From: Porticoccus litoralis
GTDB taxonomy: Bacteria > Pseudomonadota > Gammaproteobacteria > Pseudomonadales > Porticoccaceae
Assembly (NCBI RefSeq): GCF_030676955.1
Contig: NZ_JAUUUU010000005.1
Span: forward strand, 62,001 to 126,000
Length of the DNA stretch: 64,000 bases
Direction of reading: 5' to 3'
Below are positions 9,999 through 18,200 of this stretch, one piece after another (position 1 is the first letter of the stretch; each line of letters opens with the position of its first letter). Below the pieces are notes generated by a model, which saw nothing but the letters and a program-made list of their open reading frames with translations, had not been told where the DNA came from and searched no databases. The translations under genes and the position numbers were made by a program.

Positions 9999-10223
9999 AT
10001 GAATAAACCCGACCCCGACAACGAGAAGAAACCCGGTTTTTGGCAAATTGTTTTCAGTACAATGGCTGCCTTTTTCGGTGTTCAGAGCAATAAAAACCGC
10101 GAGCGCGATTTTAAACACGGGAACATATACGCCTATGTGGCCTCCGGGTTAATTTTCACCGTGATATTTATTTTCTGTGTGATTACAGTCGTCAAGATGG
10201 TGTTGAGTAGTCGGGGTATGTAA
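9999..10223 (+). CDS. DUF2970 small membrane protein
   Basis: A 74-aa protein starting one base after the metH stop, so probably co-transcribed. It has a polar N-terminus (MNKPDPDNEKKPGFWQIVFS), the conserved segment MAAFFGVQSNKNRERDF typical of DUF2970, and one strong membrane helix at about residues 46-69 (ASGLIFTVIFIFCVITVV). No biochemical function is known to me for the family. The link with metH may be simple read-through. The small size and family signature make it a credible real gene. Confidence 0.85.
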   Translation: MNKPDPDNEKKPGFWQIVFSTMAAFFGVQSNKNRERDFKHGNIYAYVASGLIFTVIFIFCVITVVKMVLSSRGM

Positions 10224-10281
10224 ACACCGAAAATAAGCGTCCAGGAGAAGATGTTAAGCGGCAGTAGCAAAAATCAGACAC

Positions 10282-10311
10282 AAAAAAAGGCGGCCAATGG
10301 CCGCCTTTTTT
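10282..10311. terminator. Bidirectional intrinsic terminator
   Basis: A perfect GGCGGCC (10289-10295) / GGCCGCC (10299-10305) stem has an AAT loop, an A7 run before it and a T6 run after it. It ends the metH-DUF2970 transcript and, on the other strand, the 43-aa gene. Confidence 0.92.
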
Positions 10312-10321
10312 AATGCAGCAG

Positions 10322-10453
10322 TTACTGATTGCTCAACCAGAAAATCACTGTCGCTACAAATAAACAGACAGTTGCAATAGCTGCAATGGCATCAGCACAG
10401 CTGTCGCCATCATTTTTTTCTGCTTCCATAACTGCATCAACTTGATTGTTCAT
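10322..10453 (-). CDS. Uncharacterised 43-aa single-span membrane protein
   Basis: It begins MNNQVDAVMEAEKNDGDSCA and continues into one hydrophobic helix (AIAAIATVCLFVATVIFWLS), ending at NQ. The start is decided by a perfect GGAGGT ribosome site nine bases before the ATG. A plausible promoter lies upstream (-35 GGGACA at 10515-10520, 17 bp, -10 TACAAT at 10492-10497) and a strong terminator directly follows. So this is a complete small transcription unit, divergent from the nitrite/sulfite reductase. The N-terminus is acidic with one Cys. I do not recognise the family. A role with the neighbouring reductase is only a guess from position. Confidence 0.72.
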   Translation of the reverse strand: MNNQVDAVMEAEKNDGDSCADAIAAIATVCLFVATVIFWLSNQ

Positions 10454-10462
10454 AGTTCTTGT

Positions 10463-10468
10463 ACCTCC
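10463..10468 (-). promoter_or_regulatory. Strong Shine-Dalgarno site of the 43-aa gene
   Basis: The minus strand reads GGAGGT here, nine bases before the ATG at 10453. This fixes the start and rules out longer in-frame extensions to 10507. Confidence 0.8.
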
Positions 10469-10491
10469 AGGCTGGGACGAACGGCGGGCGC

Positions 10492-10520
10492 ATTGTAGCA
10501 ACATCACTAAACGATGTCCC
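10492..10520 (-). promoter_or_regulatory. Putative sigma-70 promoter of the 43-aa gene
   Basis: On the minus strand, GGGACA (10515-10520) and TACAAT (10492-10497) are 17 bp apart. The predicted transcript leader is about 32 bases. Confidence 0.5.
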
Positions 10521-10616
10521 TATTATCGTGGTGAATCCTTTATTACCCAACGCAACCTGGTTAGAGAGAAAAAGTTTTTCAAATCCGTGGGCGCTGCCGC
10601 TATTATCCACATCCGA

Positions 10617-10645
10617 CTGACAGACCGCGCGTTAACCTGTAGAAT
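10617..10645 (+). promoter_or_regulatory. Putative sigma-70 promoter of the nitrite/sulfite reductase
   Basis: CTGACA (10617-10622) and TAGAAT (10640-10645) each match the consensus at five of six positions and are separated by the optimal 17 bp. Transcription would start near 10652, about 37 bases before the chosen ATG, which supports that start. Confidence 0.6.
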
Positions 10646-10688
10646 TCGCGGCTTTCTGCCACCTGGCACACGAGAAATTACAGACACT

Positions 10689-12353
10689 ATGTACCGTTAT
10701 ACTGAACACGATCAGAAAATTATCGAGGAGCGCGTTGCCCAGTTCCGGGGGCAAACTTCACGCTACCTGGCTGGGGAACTGGCTGACGAAGAGTTCCTGC
10801 CTCTGCGCCTGCAAAATGGACTTTACATCCAGCGCCTGGCACCCATGCTGAGGGTTGCTGTTCCCTATGGCCTGCTCAATGCCGGGCAATTTCGCAAACT
10901 GGCGCACATCGCCCGCCACTACGACAAGGGCTATTGCCATTTCACAACCCGCCAGAACATTCAGTTCAACTGGCCACAGCTTGAAGAAGTGCCGGACATT
11001 CTGGCCGAGCTTGCGGAAGTACAGATGCATGCTGTACAGACCAGCGGTAACTGTATTCGCAATATAACTTCCGACCAGTATGCCGGTGTGGCTGAGGATG
11101 AAATCGAAGATCCCCGCCCCTGGTGTGAAATTCTGCGTCAGTGGTCAACCTTCCACCCGGAATTCGCGTACCTGCCGCGTAAGTTCAAAATTGCCGTGAG
11201 CGGCTCAGAAAGCGACCGCGCAGCCATCCTTGTTCACGATATCGGCCTGCAGCTGTTGCGTAACGATGAAGGCGAATTGGGTTTCAAGGTGTATGTCGGT
11301 GGTGGTCTAGGCCGTACCCCGGTAATCGGTAGTGTCATTCGCGAATTCCTTCCCTGGCAGCACATTCTTGGCTACCTGGATGCCATCGTGCGTGTCTATA
11401 ACCGCTATGGTAATCGTGCTAATAAATACAAGGCGCGGATCAAGATTCTGGTACGCGCCTGGACCCCCGAAGTCTTTGCCGAAAAGGTTGAAGCTGAGTG
11501 GTCTCACATTAAGGATGGCCCCTGCACACTCACACAGGAAGAAGTGGACCGGGTGAAACAATACTTCACTCTCCCGGATTACCAGGTTCTGGATGACGCC
11601 ACCGAAGAGGCAGCACTGCAAGCCCTGAGTGCCGACAACATAGCCTTCGCGAAATGGCGGGAACGCAACACGCTGAAACATCGTGTCGCCGGTTACAGTA
11701 TTGTCCACCTGTCACTGAAGCCGACTGGCGTTGCACCTGGTGACGTGACCGACAGCCAATTGGAAGCCATTGCCGACCTCGCCGACAAATATTCCTTCGG
11801 TGAGATTCGCGCCACCCACAACCAGAATCTGGTGTTGGCCGATGTCAGAAAATCCGACCTCCATGCCCTGTGGCAGGAGGCCAAAGCTGGCGGTTTCGCC
11901 ACACCCAATATCGGCACACTGACTGACCTGATCTGCTGCCCCGGCGGTGATTTCTGTTCCCTGGCGAACGCAAAATCCATCCCGGTTGCAGAAGCCATTC
12001 AACGCCGCTTCGACGACATGGATTACGTCTATGATCTCGGAGATCTGAGTCTCAATATTTCCGGCTGTATGAACGCCTGTGGACACCACCATGTCGGCAA
12101 TATCGGCATTCTGGGCGTCGACAAAAAGGGTGAGGAGTTCTATCAGGTCCAACTGGGTGGCTCCTCAGAGAATGACGCCGCGCTCGGCAACGTTCTGGGG
12201 CCCTCATTTGGCCGCGAAGAAATGCCTGACATCATCAGTCGAATTCTTGATGTCTATATCAATAACCGCCTGGGTGATGAGCTGTTTATTGACACTTATC
12301 GCCGCATCGGCCTCGACCCATTTAAGGAGAGCGTCTATGCCAAAAATCATTAA
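10689..12353 (+). CDS. Siroheme nitrite/sulfite reductase, ferredoxin-type (CysI-like)
   Basis: A 554-aa enzyme for six-electron reduction of sulfite to sulfide (or nitrite to ammonia) at a siroheme coupled to a [4Fe-4S] cluster. The cluster/siroheme cysteines are Cys417 and Cys423 (CPGGDFC) and Cys460 and Cys464 (GCMNAC), the Cys-X5-Cys...Cys-X3-Cys pattern of the family. Two ferredoxin-like half-domains surround them. No NADPH flavoprotein (CysJ) lies nearby, so electrons probably come from a ferredoxin or another donor. The following gene, DUF934, is its usual neighbour, which favours assimilatory sulfite reduction. I chose ATG 10689 (MYRYTEHDQ) because the longer frame to 10446 crosses the predicted promoter. 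Confidence 0.92.
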   Translation: MYRYTEHDQKIIEERVAQFRGQTSRYLAGELADEEFLPLRLQNGLYIQRLAPMLRVAVPYGLLNAGQFRKLAHIARHYDKGYCHFTTRQNIQFNWPQLEEVPDILAELAEVQMHAVQTSGNCIRNITSDQYAGVAEDEIEDPRPWCEILRQWSTFHPEFAYLPRKFKIAVSGSESDRAAILVHDIGLQLLRNDEGELGFKVYVGGGLGRTPVIGSVIREFLPWQHILGYLDAIVRVYNRYGNRANKYKARIKILVRAWTPEVFAEKVEAEWSHIKDGPCTLTQEEVDRVKQYFTLPDYQVLDDATEEAALQALSADNIAFAKWRERNTLKHRVAGYSIVHLSLKPTGVAPGDVTDSQLEAIADLADKYSFGEIRATHNQNLVLADVRKSDLHALWQEAKAGGFATPNIGTLTDLICCPGGDFCSLANAKSIPVAEAIQRRFDDMDYVYDLGDLSLNISGCMNACGHHHVGNIGILGVDKKGEEFYQVQLGGSSENDAALGNVLGPSFGREEMPDIISRILDVYINNRLGDELFIDTYRRIGLDPFKESVYAKNH

Positions 12354-12825
12354 TAAAGACAAAATTGTCGACGACAAGTGGGTAGTTTTGCCCAAAAACT
12401 ATTCCGGCAATCTGCCAGAGAACCAATTGTCCCTGGCACCCATGAAGTATTGGCTCGAAAACAAGGAGTCCATCCGAATAGCCGTACTGGGGCTGTGGAT
12501 CGACAGTGATGAAGATGTGGAAGCGCTAGGGGAAGACGCCAACCAATTCCCATTGATTGCTGTAAATTTCCCCTCATTCACTGACGGTCGCGGGTTTTCC
12601 ACCGCCAGACTGCTTAGAGAGCGCTTTGGTTACAATGGCCAATTGCGCGCCATAGGCAACCCCAATCGCGACCAGCTTTTCTACCTAAAGCGCTGCGGTT
12701 TTGATTCATTCGTCTTGCCAGAAGGTACGGACCTGGAAGCTGCCCTGGAGTCGCTGAAGGATTTCAGCGTCACCTATCAAAACGCTGCAGACCAGCCTAA
12801 CCCTCACTTCCGGCGCGATCAGTAA
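12337..12825 (+). CDS. DUF934 protein, partner of sulfite reductase
   Basis: A 162-aa soluble protein beginning MPKIINKDKIVDDKW. The start has an AAGGAG ribosome site at 12324-12329 and lies inside the 3' end of the reductase gene (17-base overlap), so translation is probably coupled. It contains the family-typical FPSFTDGRGFSTARLLRER segment and FLPE-like FVLPEGTDLE. DUF934 genes regularly follow CysI/NirA-like reductases, and a supporting role in sulfite reduction is generally assumed, but the molecular function is unknown to me. A longer upstream frame (from 12079) overlaps the reductase and is rejected. Confidence 0.88.
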   Translation: MPKIINKDKIVDDKWVVLPKNYSGNLPENQLSLAPMKYWLENKESIRIAVLGLWIDSDEDVEALGEDANQFPLIAVNFPSFTDGRGFSTARLLRERFGYNGQLRAIGNPNRDQLFYLKRCGFDSFVLPEGTDLEAALESLKDFSVTYQNAADQPNPHFRRDQ

Positions 12826-12832
12826 GTGAATA

Positions 12833-12855
12833 GCCGGTTGCATACTGCAACCGGC
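12833..12855. repeat. Perfect 10-bp hairpin after the DUF934 gene
   Basis: GCCGGTTGCA (12833-12842), loop TAC, TGCAACCGGC (12846-12855). No T run follows, so it is not a standard intrinsic terminator; it could protect the 3' end or pause polymerase before the antiporter gene. Confidence 0.5.
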
Positions 12856-12906
12856 ACTTGCTGCCCCTCCACCCGTACCTCACAATAGGGGTTGTGGAGT
12901 ACCCCT

Positions 12907-14073
12907 ATGAATGAAGCCGTTTTTCAGTCGTTCTTCCTGATATTCACCGGCGCTGCCATTATTGCCTCTTTGGCCATTTATGGTCGGCAGCCCCTGCTTG
13001 TAGCCTACATCGCTCTGGGTGCACTGATCGGTCCTTACGGACTTGGTTGGGTACAGGACGTCCACCTGCTGTCTGAAATCTCCGAAATCGGCATTATTTT
13101 TCTGCTATTTCTGTTGGGCCTGGATCTTCAGCCTCAATCGCTGATGACCGCGCTCAGAAAAGTCACCGTAGTGACTCTGATTAGCTCCGCACTCTTCGCC
13201 GCTGCCGGTTATCTGATCGCCCACCTGTTTGGCTTCAACTCTACCGAATGTCTGATTATCGGTGCGGCAATGATGTTTTCCAGCACCATTATTGGTATCA
13301 AGCTGCTACCAACCACCATTCTTCACCACCGTCATATCGGTAACATGATGATCGGCTTACTGCTGATGCAGGATTTTCTGGCGATCTTTGTATTACTGGT
13401 CCTGCTCAGTGGTGAAGGTGGGCAGATTAATGTCATGCAGATCGGCTTCACCCTATTGGCGCTACCGCTACTGATCCTGTTTGCCTGGGCCTTTGTCCGC
13501 TGGGTCTTATTGAAACTGATAGCCAAATTCGACCGGATGGGCGAATATATTTTTCTGCTCGCCATCGGCTGGTGTATGGGTTTGTCGGAGCTCGCTGAAG
13601 TCGTAGGACTGTCGCGGGAAATTGGCGCATTCCTCGCGGGCATCACCCTCGCCTCTAGCCCAATCTCCCAACACATTGCCCTGACACTGAAACCTCTCAG
13701 GGATTTTTTCCTGATCATGTTTTTCTTTTCCCTGGGCGCGGGATTCAATCTTGGACTGTTACCGGAAATTGCCTTGGCATCTGTGGCACTTGGCGGGACG
13801 ATGCTGATTCTGAAACCGGCGATTTTCCGTTTCCTGCTGGGTCGGCAGAGCGAAAAGAAGGTATTGGCCTGGGATATTGGCTTTCGCCTCGGACAGATCA
13901 GTGAATTTTCGTTATTGATTGCCTATGTGGCTTTCAACGCCTCTCTGATCAGTGTTCAGGCATCTCACCTGATACAGGCTGCCGCGATTCTGACCTTCCT
14001 GCTGTCGAGTTATATCGTGATTTTCAACTTCCCAAACCCGATCGCAGTCAGCGAACGATTGCGACGAAACTAA
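12907..14073 (+). CDS. CPA2-family cation:proton antiporter (KefB-type membrane domain only)
   Basis: A 388-aa integral membrane protein with about 12 helices and the Na+/H+ exchanger fold. Family motifs include LLFLLGLDLQPQSL, IIGAAMMFSSTIIGIKLLPT and the loop REIGAFLAGITLASSP. It lacks the cytoplasmic TrkA-N (RCK) domain of full-length KefB/KefC (about 600 aa), ending soon after helix 12 in FPNPIAVSERLRRN. Substrate could be K+ or Na+. The start ATG 12907 follows GTGGAG by seven bases; an upstream TTG at 12892 lacks such a site. It probably has its own transcription unit, 81 bp after DUF934. Confidence 0.88.
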   Translation: MNEAVFQSFFLIFTGAAIIASLAIYGRQPLLVAYIALGALIGPYGLGWVQDVHLLSEISEIGIIFLLFLLGLDLQPQSLMTALRKVTVVTLISSALFAAAGYLIAHLFGFNSTECLIIGAAMMFSSTIIGIKLLPTTILHHRHIGNMMIGLLLMQDFLAIFVLLVLLSGEGGQINVMQIGFTLLALPLLILFAWAFVRWVLLKLIAKFDRMGEYIFLLAIGWCMGLSELAEVVGLSREIGAFLAGITLASSPISQHIALTLKPLRDFFLIMFFFSLGAGFNLGLLPEIALASVALGGTMLILKPAIFRFLLGRQSEKKVLAWDIGFRLGQISEFSLLIAYVAFNASLISVQASHLIQAAAILTFLLSSYIVIFNFPNPIAVSERLRRN

Positions 14074-14205
14074 CATGTGGCGGTCGGGCTTCTTCAGCCG
14101 TTATCAACGATTAATATTAACCAGGTAACGGCCTTCTTTGGCAGAGGCTGTTCCACACAGTCCTCTCCCAGCAAATTGACGTTGCGCAAAATAAACGAAT
14201 GTTCG

Positions 14206-15231
14206 TCAGGAAAAAAACTGCTGTTTCCGGGTCCTATCCAGCCAACGCATTAAAAAACTATCTGCGCGACTCTCAGCCGCTAGGCCAAATTTTTCTGGCA
14301 GACTTTTATGATAGACGAACTTGACCTGGAAGATGTCCGCCTCGGCTGAGCGTTCGACGAGATAGGTATCGCTGGTTTTGAGTTCATCCACCAATAATTT
14401 ATCAAGGGCATGGCAGCCAAGCCATACTTTTCCTGTAGAGATTTCATTAATATCAACAGCTTGTCTGTGATTTTTCACAAAGTCTTTAAAAATGTTGTGG
14501 ATTTCTTCCAGGTCCTCAATAAATTTATCCCGGCCCTCTTCTGTATTTTCCCCGAACATCGTCAGGGTGCGTTTGTAATCACCAGCAGTATGCAGCTCCA
14601 CATCGACATCGTGTTTTTTCAACAGGCGATTAAAATTTGGTAGCTGTGCCACAACGCCGATAGAACCGATCATGGCAAAGGGCGCGGCAAGGATTTTGTT
14701 GGCGACACAGGCCATCATATAACCACCGCTGGCCGCCACCTTATCAACACATACAGTGAGCGGAATATTCTGCTGACGAATCCTGTCCAACTGGCTGGCG
14801 GCAAGACCATAGCTATGCACCATGCCACCACCACTTTCCAGGCGAACAACTACCTCATCTTCCGGTTTTGCCTGGGTAAGAATGGCCGTAATTTCCTGGC
14901 GTAGACTAGCCACAGCCGACGCACGCATGTCTCCCTTGAAATCCAGCAGAAAAACCCTGCTTCTGATTTCCGAGTTGGTTTTTTTATCTTTGTCCGATTT
15001 CTTTTTTTCCTTGTGCCACAACTTACGCTTTCCCGGCGGGAGGGTTGCCAGCTGTATCACATTGCTCATCTGCTCATACGTCTCATTTAGTTGCTCGATC
15101 TCAAGCTCACCCTCGGCATGTTTGCGAGCGCGATTACTGAGGCCGATGGCAATGCCTATCACCACAACTAGGGAAATAATGAGAGTAATGGCCTTCGCCA
15201 GAAACAATCCATATTGCAGCAAATAATCCAA
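14206..15231 (-). CDS. sohB: Inner-membrane S49 protease SohB
   Basis: A 341-aa putative periplasmic-side serine protease of the signal-peptide-peptidase family (E. coli SohB is 349 aa). An N-terminal hydrophobic segment (about 8-30) anchors it. A basic, Lys-rich linker (KKKSDKDKKTNSEIRS) follows, then the protease core with VAASGGYMMACVANKILA, where the Ser of ASGG is the expected nucleophile, and the later Lys in the TAGDYKRTLT segment is the expected base. SohB is known as a multicopy suppressor of htrA loss in E. coli. It is monocistronic here. Confidence 0.93.
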   Translation of the reverse strand: MDYLLQYGLFLAKAITLIISLVVVIGIAIGLSNRARKHAEGELEIEQLNETYEQMSNVIQLATLPPGKRKLWHKEKKKSDKDKKTNSEIRSRVFLLDFKGDMRASAVASLRQEITAILTQAKPEDEVVVRLESGGGMVHSYGLAASQLDRIRQQNIPLTVCVDKVAASGGYMMACVANKILAAPFAMIGSIGVVAQLPNFNRLLKKHDVDVELHTAGDYKRTLTMFGENTEEGRDKFIEDLEEIHNIFKDFVKNHRQAVDINEISTGKVWLGCHALDKLLVDELKTSDTYLVERSAEADIFQVKFVYHKSLPEKFGLAAESRADSFLMRWLDRTRKQQFFS

Positions 15232-15695
15232 CGTCAGTTCCCCTTACATCATAATTTTTCAATTAAAGCTCATTGGGTCAGGCCACCAAAACAGTTGACG
15301 GCATCACCAGAAAGTTATTGTATGTTACCTATGACTGTTAACCATATCCTATATCTGTTGGCAGTCCTATCGCCCATCCCCTTTATTCATGCCGTACGGG
15401 ATGGCTCTCCCGGCTGGATAGTCACAGCCTTAGGTGGTGCTCTCGAAAGCTCACCCACACTATCCATTCAGCGCCTCGACGCATGAGACGTTAACGCTCG
15501 ACTTTTACTGATGCGTTTTGCTATCTGACTATAAACGTCAGCTTCACGACCAGTAGACCCGCTTGTTGTATTGCTTCGGAATGATCAACCAAATTGCGGG
15601 CGGTATTCATTTGAGCAAGACCATCTCCATCAATCAGTCAACCTGATTGAGAGCACTGAAATCAAAAGTTCAATCTCAAAAAAGTGGTGATGACG
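15232..15695. other. 464-bp gap between sohB and the BKACE gene
   Basis: It must hold the divergent promoters of sohB and the BKACE gene. A short open frame (ATG near 15333 to 15486) encodes a hydrophobic peptide starting MTVNHILYLLAVLS, but it has no ribosome site and I do not accept it as a gene. An 8-5-8 dyad lies at 15630-15650. No tRNA or riboswitch shape is evident. Confidence 0.5.
15630..15650. promoter_or_regulatory. Perfect 21-bp dyad, candidate operator
   Basis: TCAATCAG, five bases, CTGATTGA: perfectly symmetric arms, ending 45 bp before the BKACE start. Size and symmetry suit a dimeric regulator. No regulator gene stands beside it. Confidence 0.45.
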
Positions 15696-16619
15696 ATGTC
15701 AAAAGTAATTATTTCCTGTGCAGTCACGGGTTCCATACATACCCCTTCCATGTCGCCCTACCTGCCGGTGACCCCCGAGGAAATTGCTGAATCTGCCCTG
15801 GGTGCCGCTGAAGCAGGCGCCGCTATCGTTCACCTGCACGCCAGGGACCCTGTGGATGGACGGCCGGTACATACCCCTGAAGATTTCGCCCCGTTTCTTA
15901 CGGCAATCAAAAGCCGCTCGGATGTCGTAGTAAACATAACCACCGGAGCATCCCCCTTCATGCCCGTTGAATACCGCGTTAAACCCGCTGAGCATTGGCA
16001 ACCAGAGGTCGCCAGTCTAAATATGGGGTCGATGAACTTTGCCCTATTTCCCATGTTAAAACGCTTTAAAGAGTTTGAGCATGATTGGGAGCCGGAAATG
16101 CTCGAGGGCTCCCACGATCTGGTATTTCGCAACAGCTTTAAAGATATTCGCTACGCGCTGGATACACTTAACAAAACCGGAACCCGCTACGAATTCGAGT
16201 GTTACGACACCAGCCACCTCTACAATCTCCAGTACTTCTATCAGGAAGGCATTGTTAAGGCTCCCTTGTTTATTCAAACCTGTTTTGGCCTGCTCGGTGG
16301 CATTGGCGCACATCCCGAGGATGTCATGCATATGAAGCGAACTGCGGATCGTCTCTTTGGGGATCATTACCGCTGGTCAGTGTTGGCTGCCGGTTCCAAT
16401 CAAATGCGCGTGGCAGCCATGGCAGCCTCCATGGGGGGCAATGTTCGGGTAGGACTTGAAGACTCGCTGTGGTTACGTCGTGGAGAACTGGCTAAAACCA
16501 ATGCCGAACAGGTCTATCAGGTGCGTAAAACCATTGAAGGACTGGGGCTGGAAGTCGCAACTCCAGACGAGGCTCGAGCTATTCTTGAATTGAAAGGTAA
16601 AGAGAAGGTGGCATTCTAA
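15696..16619 (+). CDS. BKACE-family beta-keto acid cleavage enzyme (DUF849)
   Basis: A 307-aa TIM-barrel zinc enzyme. The family founder, Kce, converts 3-keto-5-aminohexanoate plus acetyl-CoA to acetoacetate and an aminoacyl-CoA; other members cleave different beta-keto acids such as dehydrocarnitine. Expected zinc ligands are His46 and His48 in VHLHARDP, with Glu255 in VGLEDSLW as the third. Other landmarks are NITTGASPFMP and GHPEDV-like GAHPEDVMHMK. Lysine-fermentation and carnitine genes are absent from the neighbourhood, so the substrate cannot be inferred. The ATG at 15696 follows GGTGA by five bases; in-frame GTG and ATG codons 6-12 bases upstream are less likely. Confidence 0.9.
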   Translation: MSKVIISCAVTGSIHTPSMSPYLPVTPEEIAESALGAAEAGAAIVHLHARDPVDGRPVHTPEDFAPFLTAIKSRSDVVVNITTGASPFMPVEYRVKPAEHWQPEVASLNMGSMNFALFPMLKRFKEFEHDWEPEMLEGSHDLVFRNSFKDIRYALDTLNKTGTRYEFECYDTSHLYNLQYFYQEGIVKAPLFIQTCFGLLGGIGAHPEDVMHMKRTADRLFGDHYRWSVLAAGSNQMRVAAMAASMGGNVRVGLEDSLWLRRGELAKTNAEQVYQVRKTIEGLGLEVATPDEARAILELKGKEKVAF

Positions 16620-16680
16620 CCACCTCCTCAAAAAGGCCGTGATTTCGGGTTGTTCTCTCTAGAAAAAAGGCGATGACAGA

Positions 16681-17328
16681 TTATCGCCATGTCGACACGG
16701 CCTGTTTCGCCTCGGGATTGACGGGGCGAGCCAACATGCCACCAAAAGCCAGTTTGACTTCATAGACAGCACCATCGGCCATGGGCAAAAAGGTGGCGCT
16801 GCCATATTGCGCGTCAATCCACCGTCCCAGACCCGGGAATTTTTTGAGTAGCATCCATGTGTCAAAGTCGGTGGGTGGTTCAACCAGCTGGTGTGCACTG
16901 GCCGGTTCCTCAAGCTGTTGGCGGATATCGGCATAACGGCCACTTAAGCGATCGAGGCGATACAGCGATTTGAAGCCAAGGCTGGCCAGAGTCGGATGCC
17001 ATTTCACTATGCGCGCATCCAGCTGCCACTGATCGCCGCTCAGGTGATAGCGGTATTGCTCCCCGTTACTTTCCACCAGAATGACACGGTAGCGCTGGGA
17101 CTGCAGCTTCTGAAACTGCATGGTGACCACAGCCTGCTCGTCCAGCAGGGATCGATAGCTGTGCAGGTCATATCCAGCTAAAAATAACACCGCGCTACCC
17201 GCTAACAGTAGCAAGCCCAATGCGGAGCGCAGAACAGCCGCCAGCATACCCTGCCCGATCAACGCCTTGAGCCCAAGCAACAGTAACAGAATGGCACCAA
17301 CCATAATGATCGAGATGGGAAGTGACAT
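16681..17328 (-). CDS. Uncharacterised membrane-anchored protein downstream of nudC
   Basis: A 215-aa protein with two N-terminal hydrophobic helices (about 3-25 and 32-52), followed by a mainly extramembrane domain with beta-rich sequence such as QRYRVILVESNGEQYRYHL and a tail ending AKQAVSTWR. It begins two bases after the nudC stop with a GGAGAG ribosome site, so it is the last gene of fimL-nudC-this gene. Homologues in the same position are sometimes labelled multidrug efflux, but I see no transporter fold. Function unknown. Confidence 0.8.
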   Translation of the reverse strand: MSLPISIIMVGAILLLLLGLKALIGQGMLAAVLRSALGLLLLAGSAVLFLAGYDLHSYRSLLDEQAVVTMQFQKLQSQRYRVILVESNGEQYRYHLSGDQWQLDARIVKWHPTLASLGFKSLYRLDRLSGRYADIRQQLEEPASAHQLVEPPTDFDTWMLLKKFPGLGRWIDAQYGSATFLPMADGAVYEVKLAFGGMLARPVNPEAKQAVSTWR

Positions 17329-17330
17329 GA

Positions 17331-18200
17331 TCAACTCTCCGCTTCTCGACAGGTGGCGACAAAATGGCGGATAAGTTGGCCTGATAACGTATTTTCATCC
17401 GGGTGAGGAGGCAAATCACGGTAATGCCACCAGTCCGCTGCGACGATCTCTTCACCATCTACCTGAATCTCACCGCGCAGGTAGTCGGCGTGAAAGCCCA
17501 GCATTAATTGTCCGGGAAACGGCCAGGGTTGGCTGGCAAAATAGGTCAGGTTGGAAACCCGAATACCGACTTCTTCCATCACTTCACGATGCAACGCCTG
17601 CTCGACGGTTTCCCCCGGTTCAATGAAACCGGCCAGCGCGCTGTAATAGCGCCCTTCCCAGCGGGCACTGCTCGCCAACAGGCAATACTCGCCACGACGG
17701 ATCACCACAATGACACAGGGGGACAAGCGCGGATAGAAGCGCTCCTCGCAGGTACCGCAGGAACGGGAGCGATCTTCGGGAATAACAGTAGTCGCCCGGC
17801 CGCAGCGACCGCAATAACGGTGCTGCTTATCCCACTGCACGATCTGACAAGCTCTACCCGCCAATTGAAAACGGGTTTCATCCAGATCGCCCAGCAAAGA
17901 ACGAAGCGCAACAAAAGACATCCCGGAGGGCAGCTCGGCAGTGGATGCATCCACTGCATAACAGGGTTGCCCGTCGAACACGCCCAGTAAATGTTTTGTC
18001 CCGTTGAGTGATGGGGCGAGAAACTCCGAGAGGAAAACGTCCCCTGAGCTCTCTGTAGCGCAGGCAACCTGTTGTCCATTAACGGCAATTAGCAGCGGGG
18101 TTTTATGGATACCCTCAGGCAGAGAGGAACAAGGTACAAAGTGGTGTTCTGAATTACCCATCAGCGCTGGTGTTAGGCTGCTTCCAGAGTCAACAAGCAT
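17331..18200 (-). CDS. nudC: NAD(H) diphosphatase NudC (also NAD-cap removal from RNA)
   Basis: It hydrolyses NAD(H) to NMN(H) and AMP; E. coli NudC also removes NAD caps from RNA. The 289-aa protein has a zinc ribbon (Cys130, Cys133, Cys148, Cys151), a Nudix box at 191-213 (GFIEPGETVE...REVMEEVG) and the NADH-specific SQPWPFP at 223-229. It lies between fimL and a membrane-protein gene. The start is uncertain: ATG 18200 overlaps fimL by 28 bases, while an in-frame ATG at 18161 (MGNSEHHFV) would begin after the fimL stop; neither has a clear ribosome site. Confidence 0.95.
   Translation of the reverse strand: MLVDSGSSLTPALMGNSEHHFVPCSSLPEGIHKTPLLIAVNGQQVACATESSGDVFLSEFLAPSLNGTKHLLGVFDGQPCYAVDASTAELPSGMSFVALRSLLGDLDETRFQLAGRACQIVQWDKQHRYCGRCGRATTVIPEDRSRSCGTCEERFYPRLSPCVIVVIRRGEYCLLASSARWEGRYYSALAGFIEPGETVEQALHREVMEEVGIRVSNLTYFASQPWPFPGQLMLGFHADYLRGEIQVDGEEIVAADWWHYRDLPPHPDENTLSGQLIRHFVATCREAES

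Noticed and set aside
12079..12336. Upstream extension of the DUF934 frame
   Set aside because: It overlaps the siroheme reductase in another frame; the AAGGAG site selects ATG 12337.
15214..15486. Small hydrophobic open frame between sohB and the BKACE gene
   Set aside because: No ribosome site at either internal ATG and a low-complexity tail; kept only as a remark in the gap entry.
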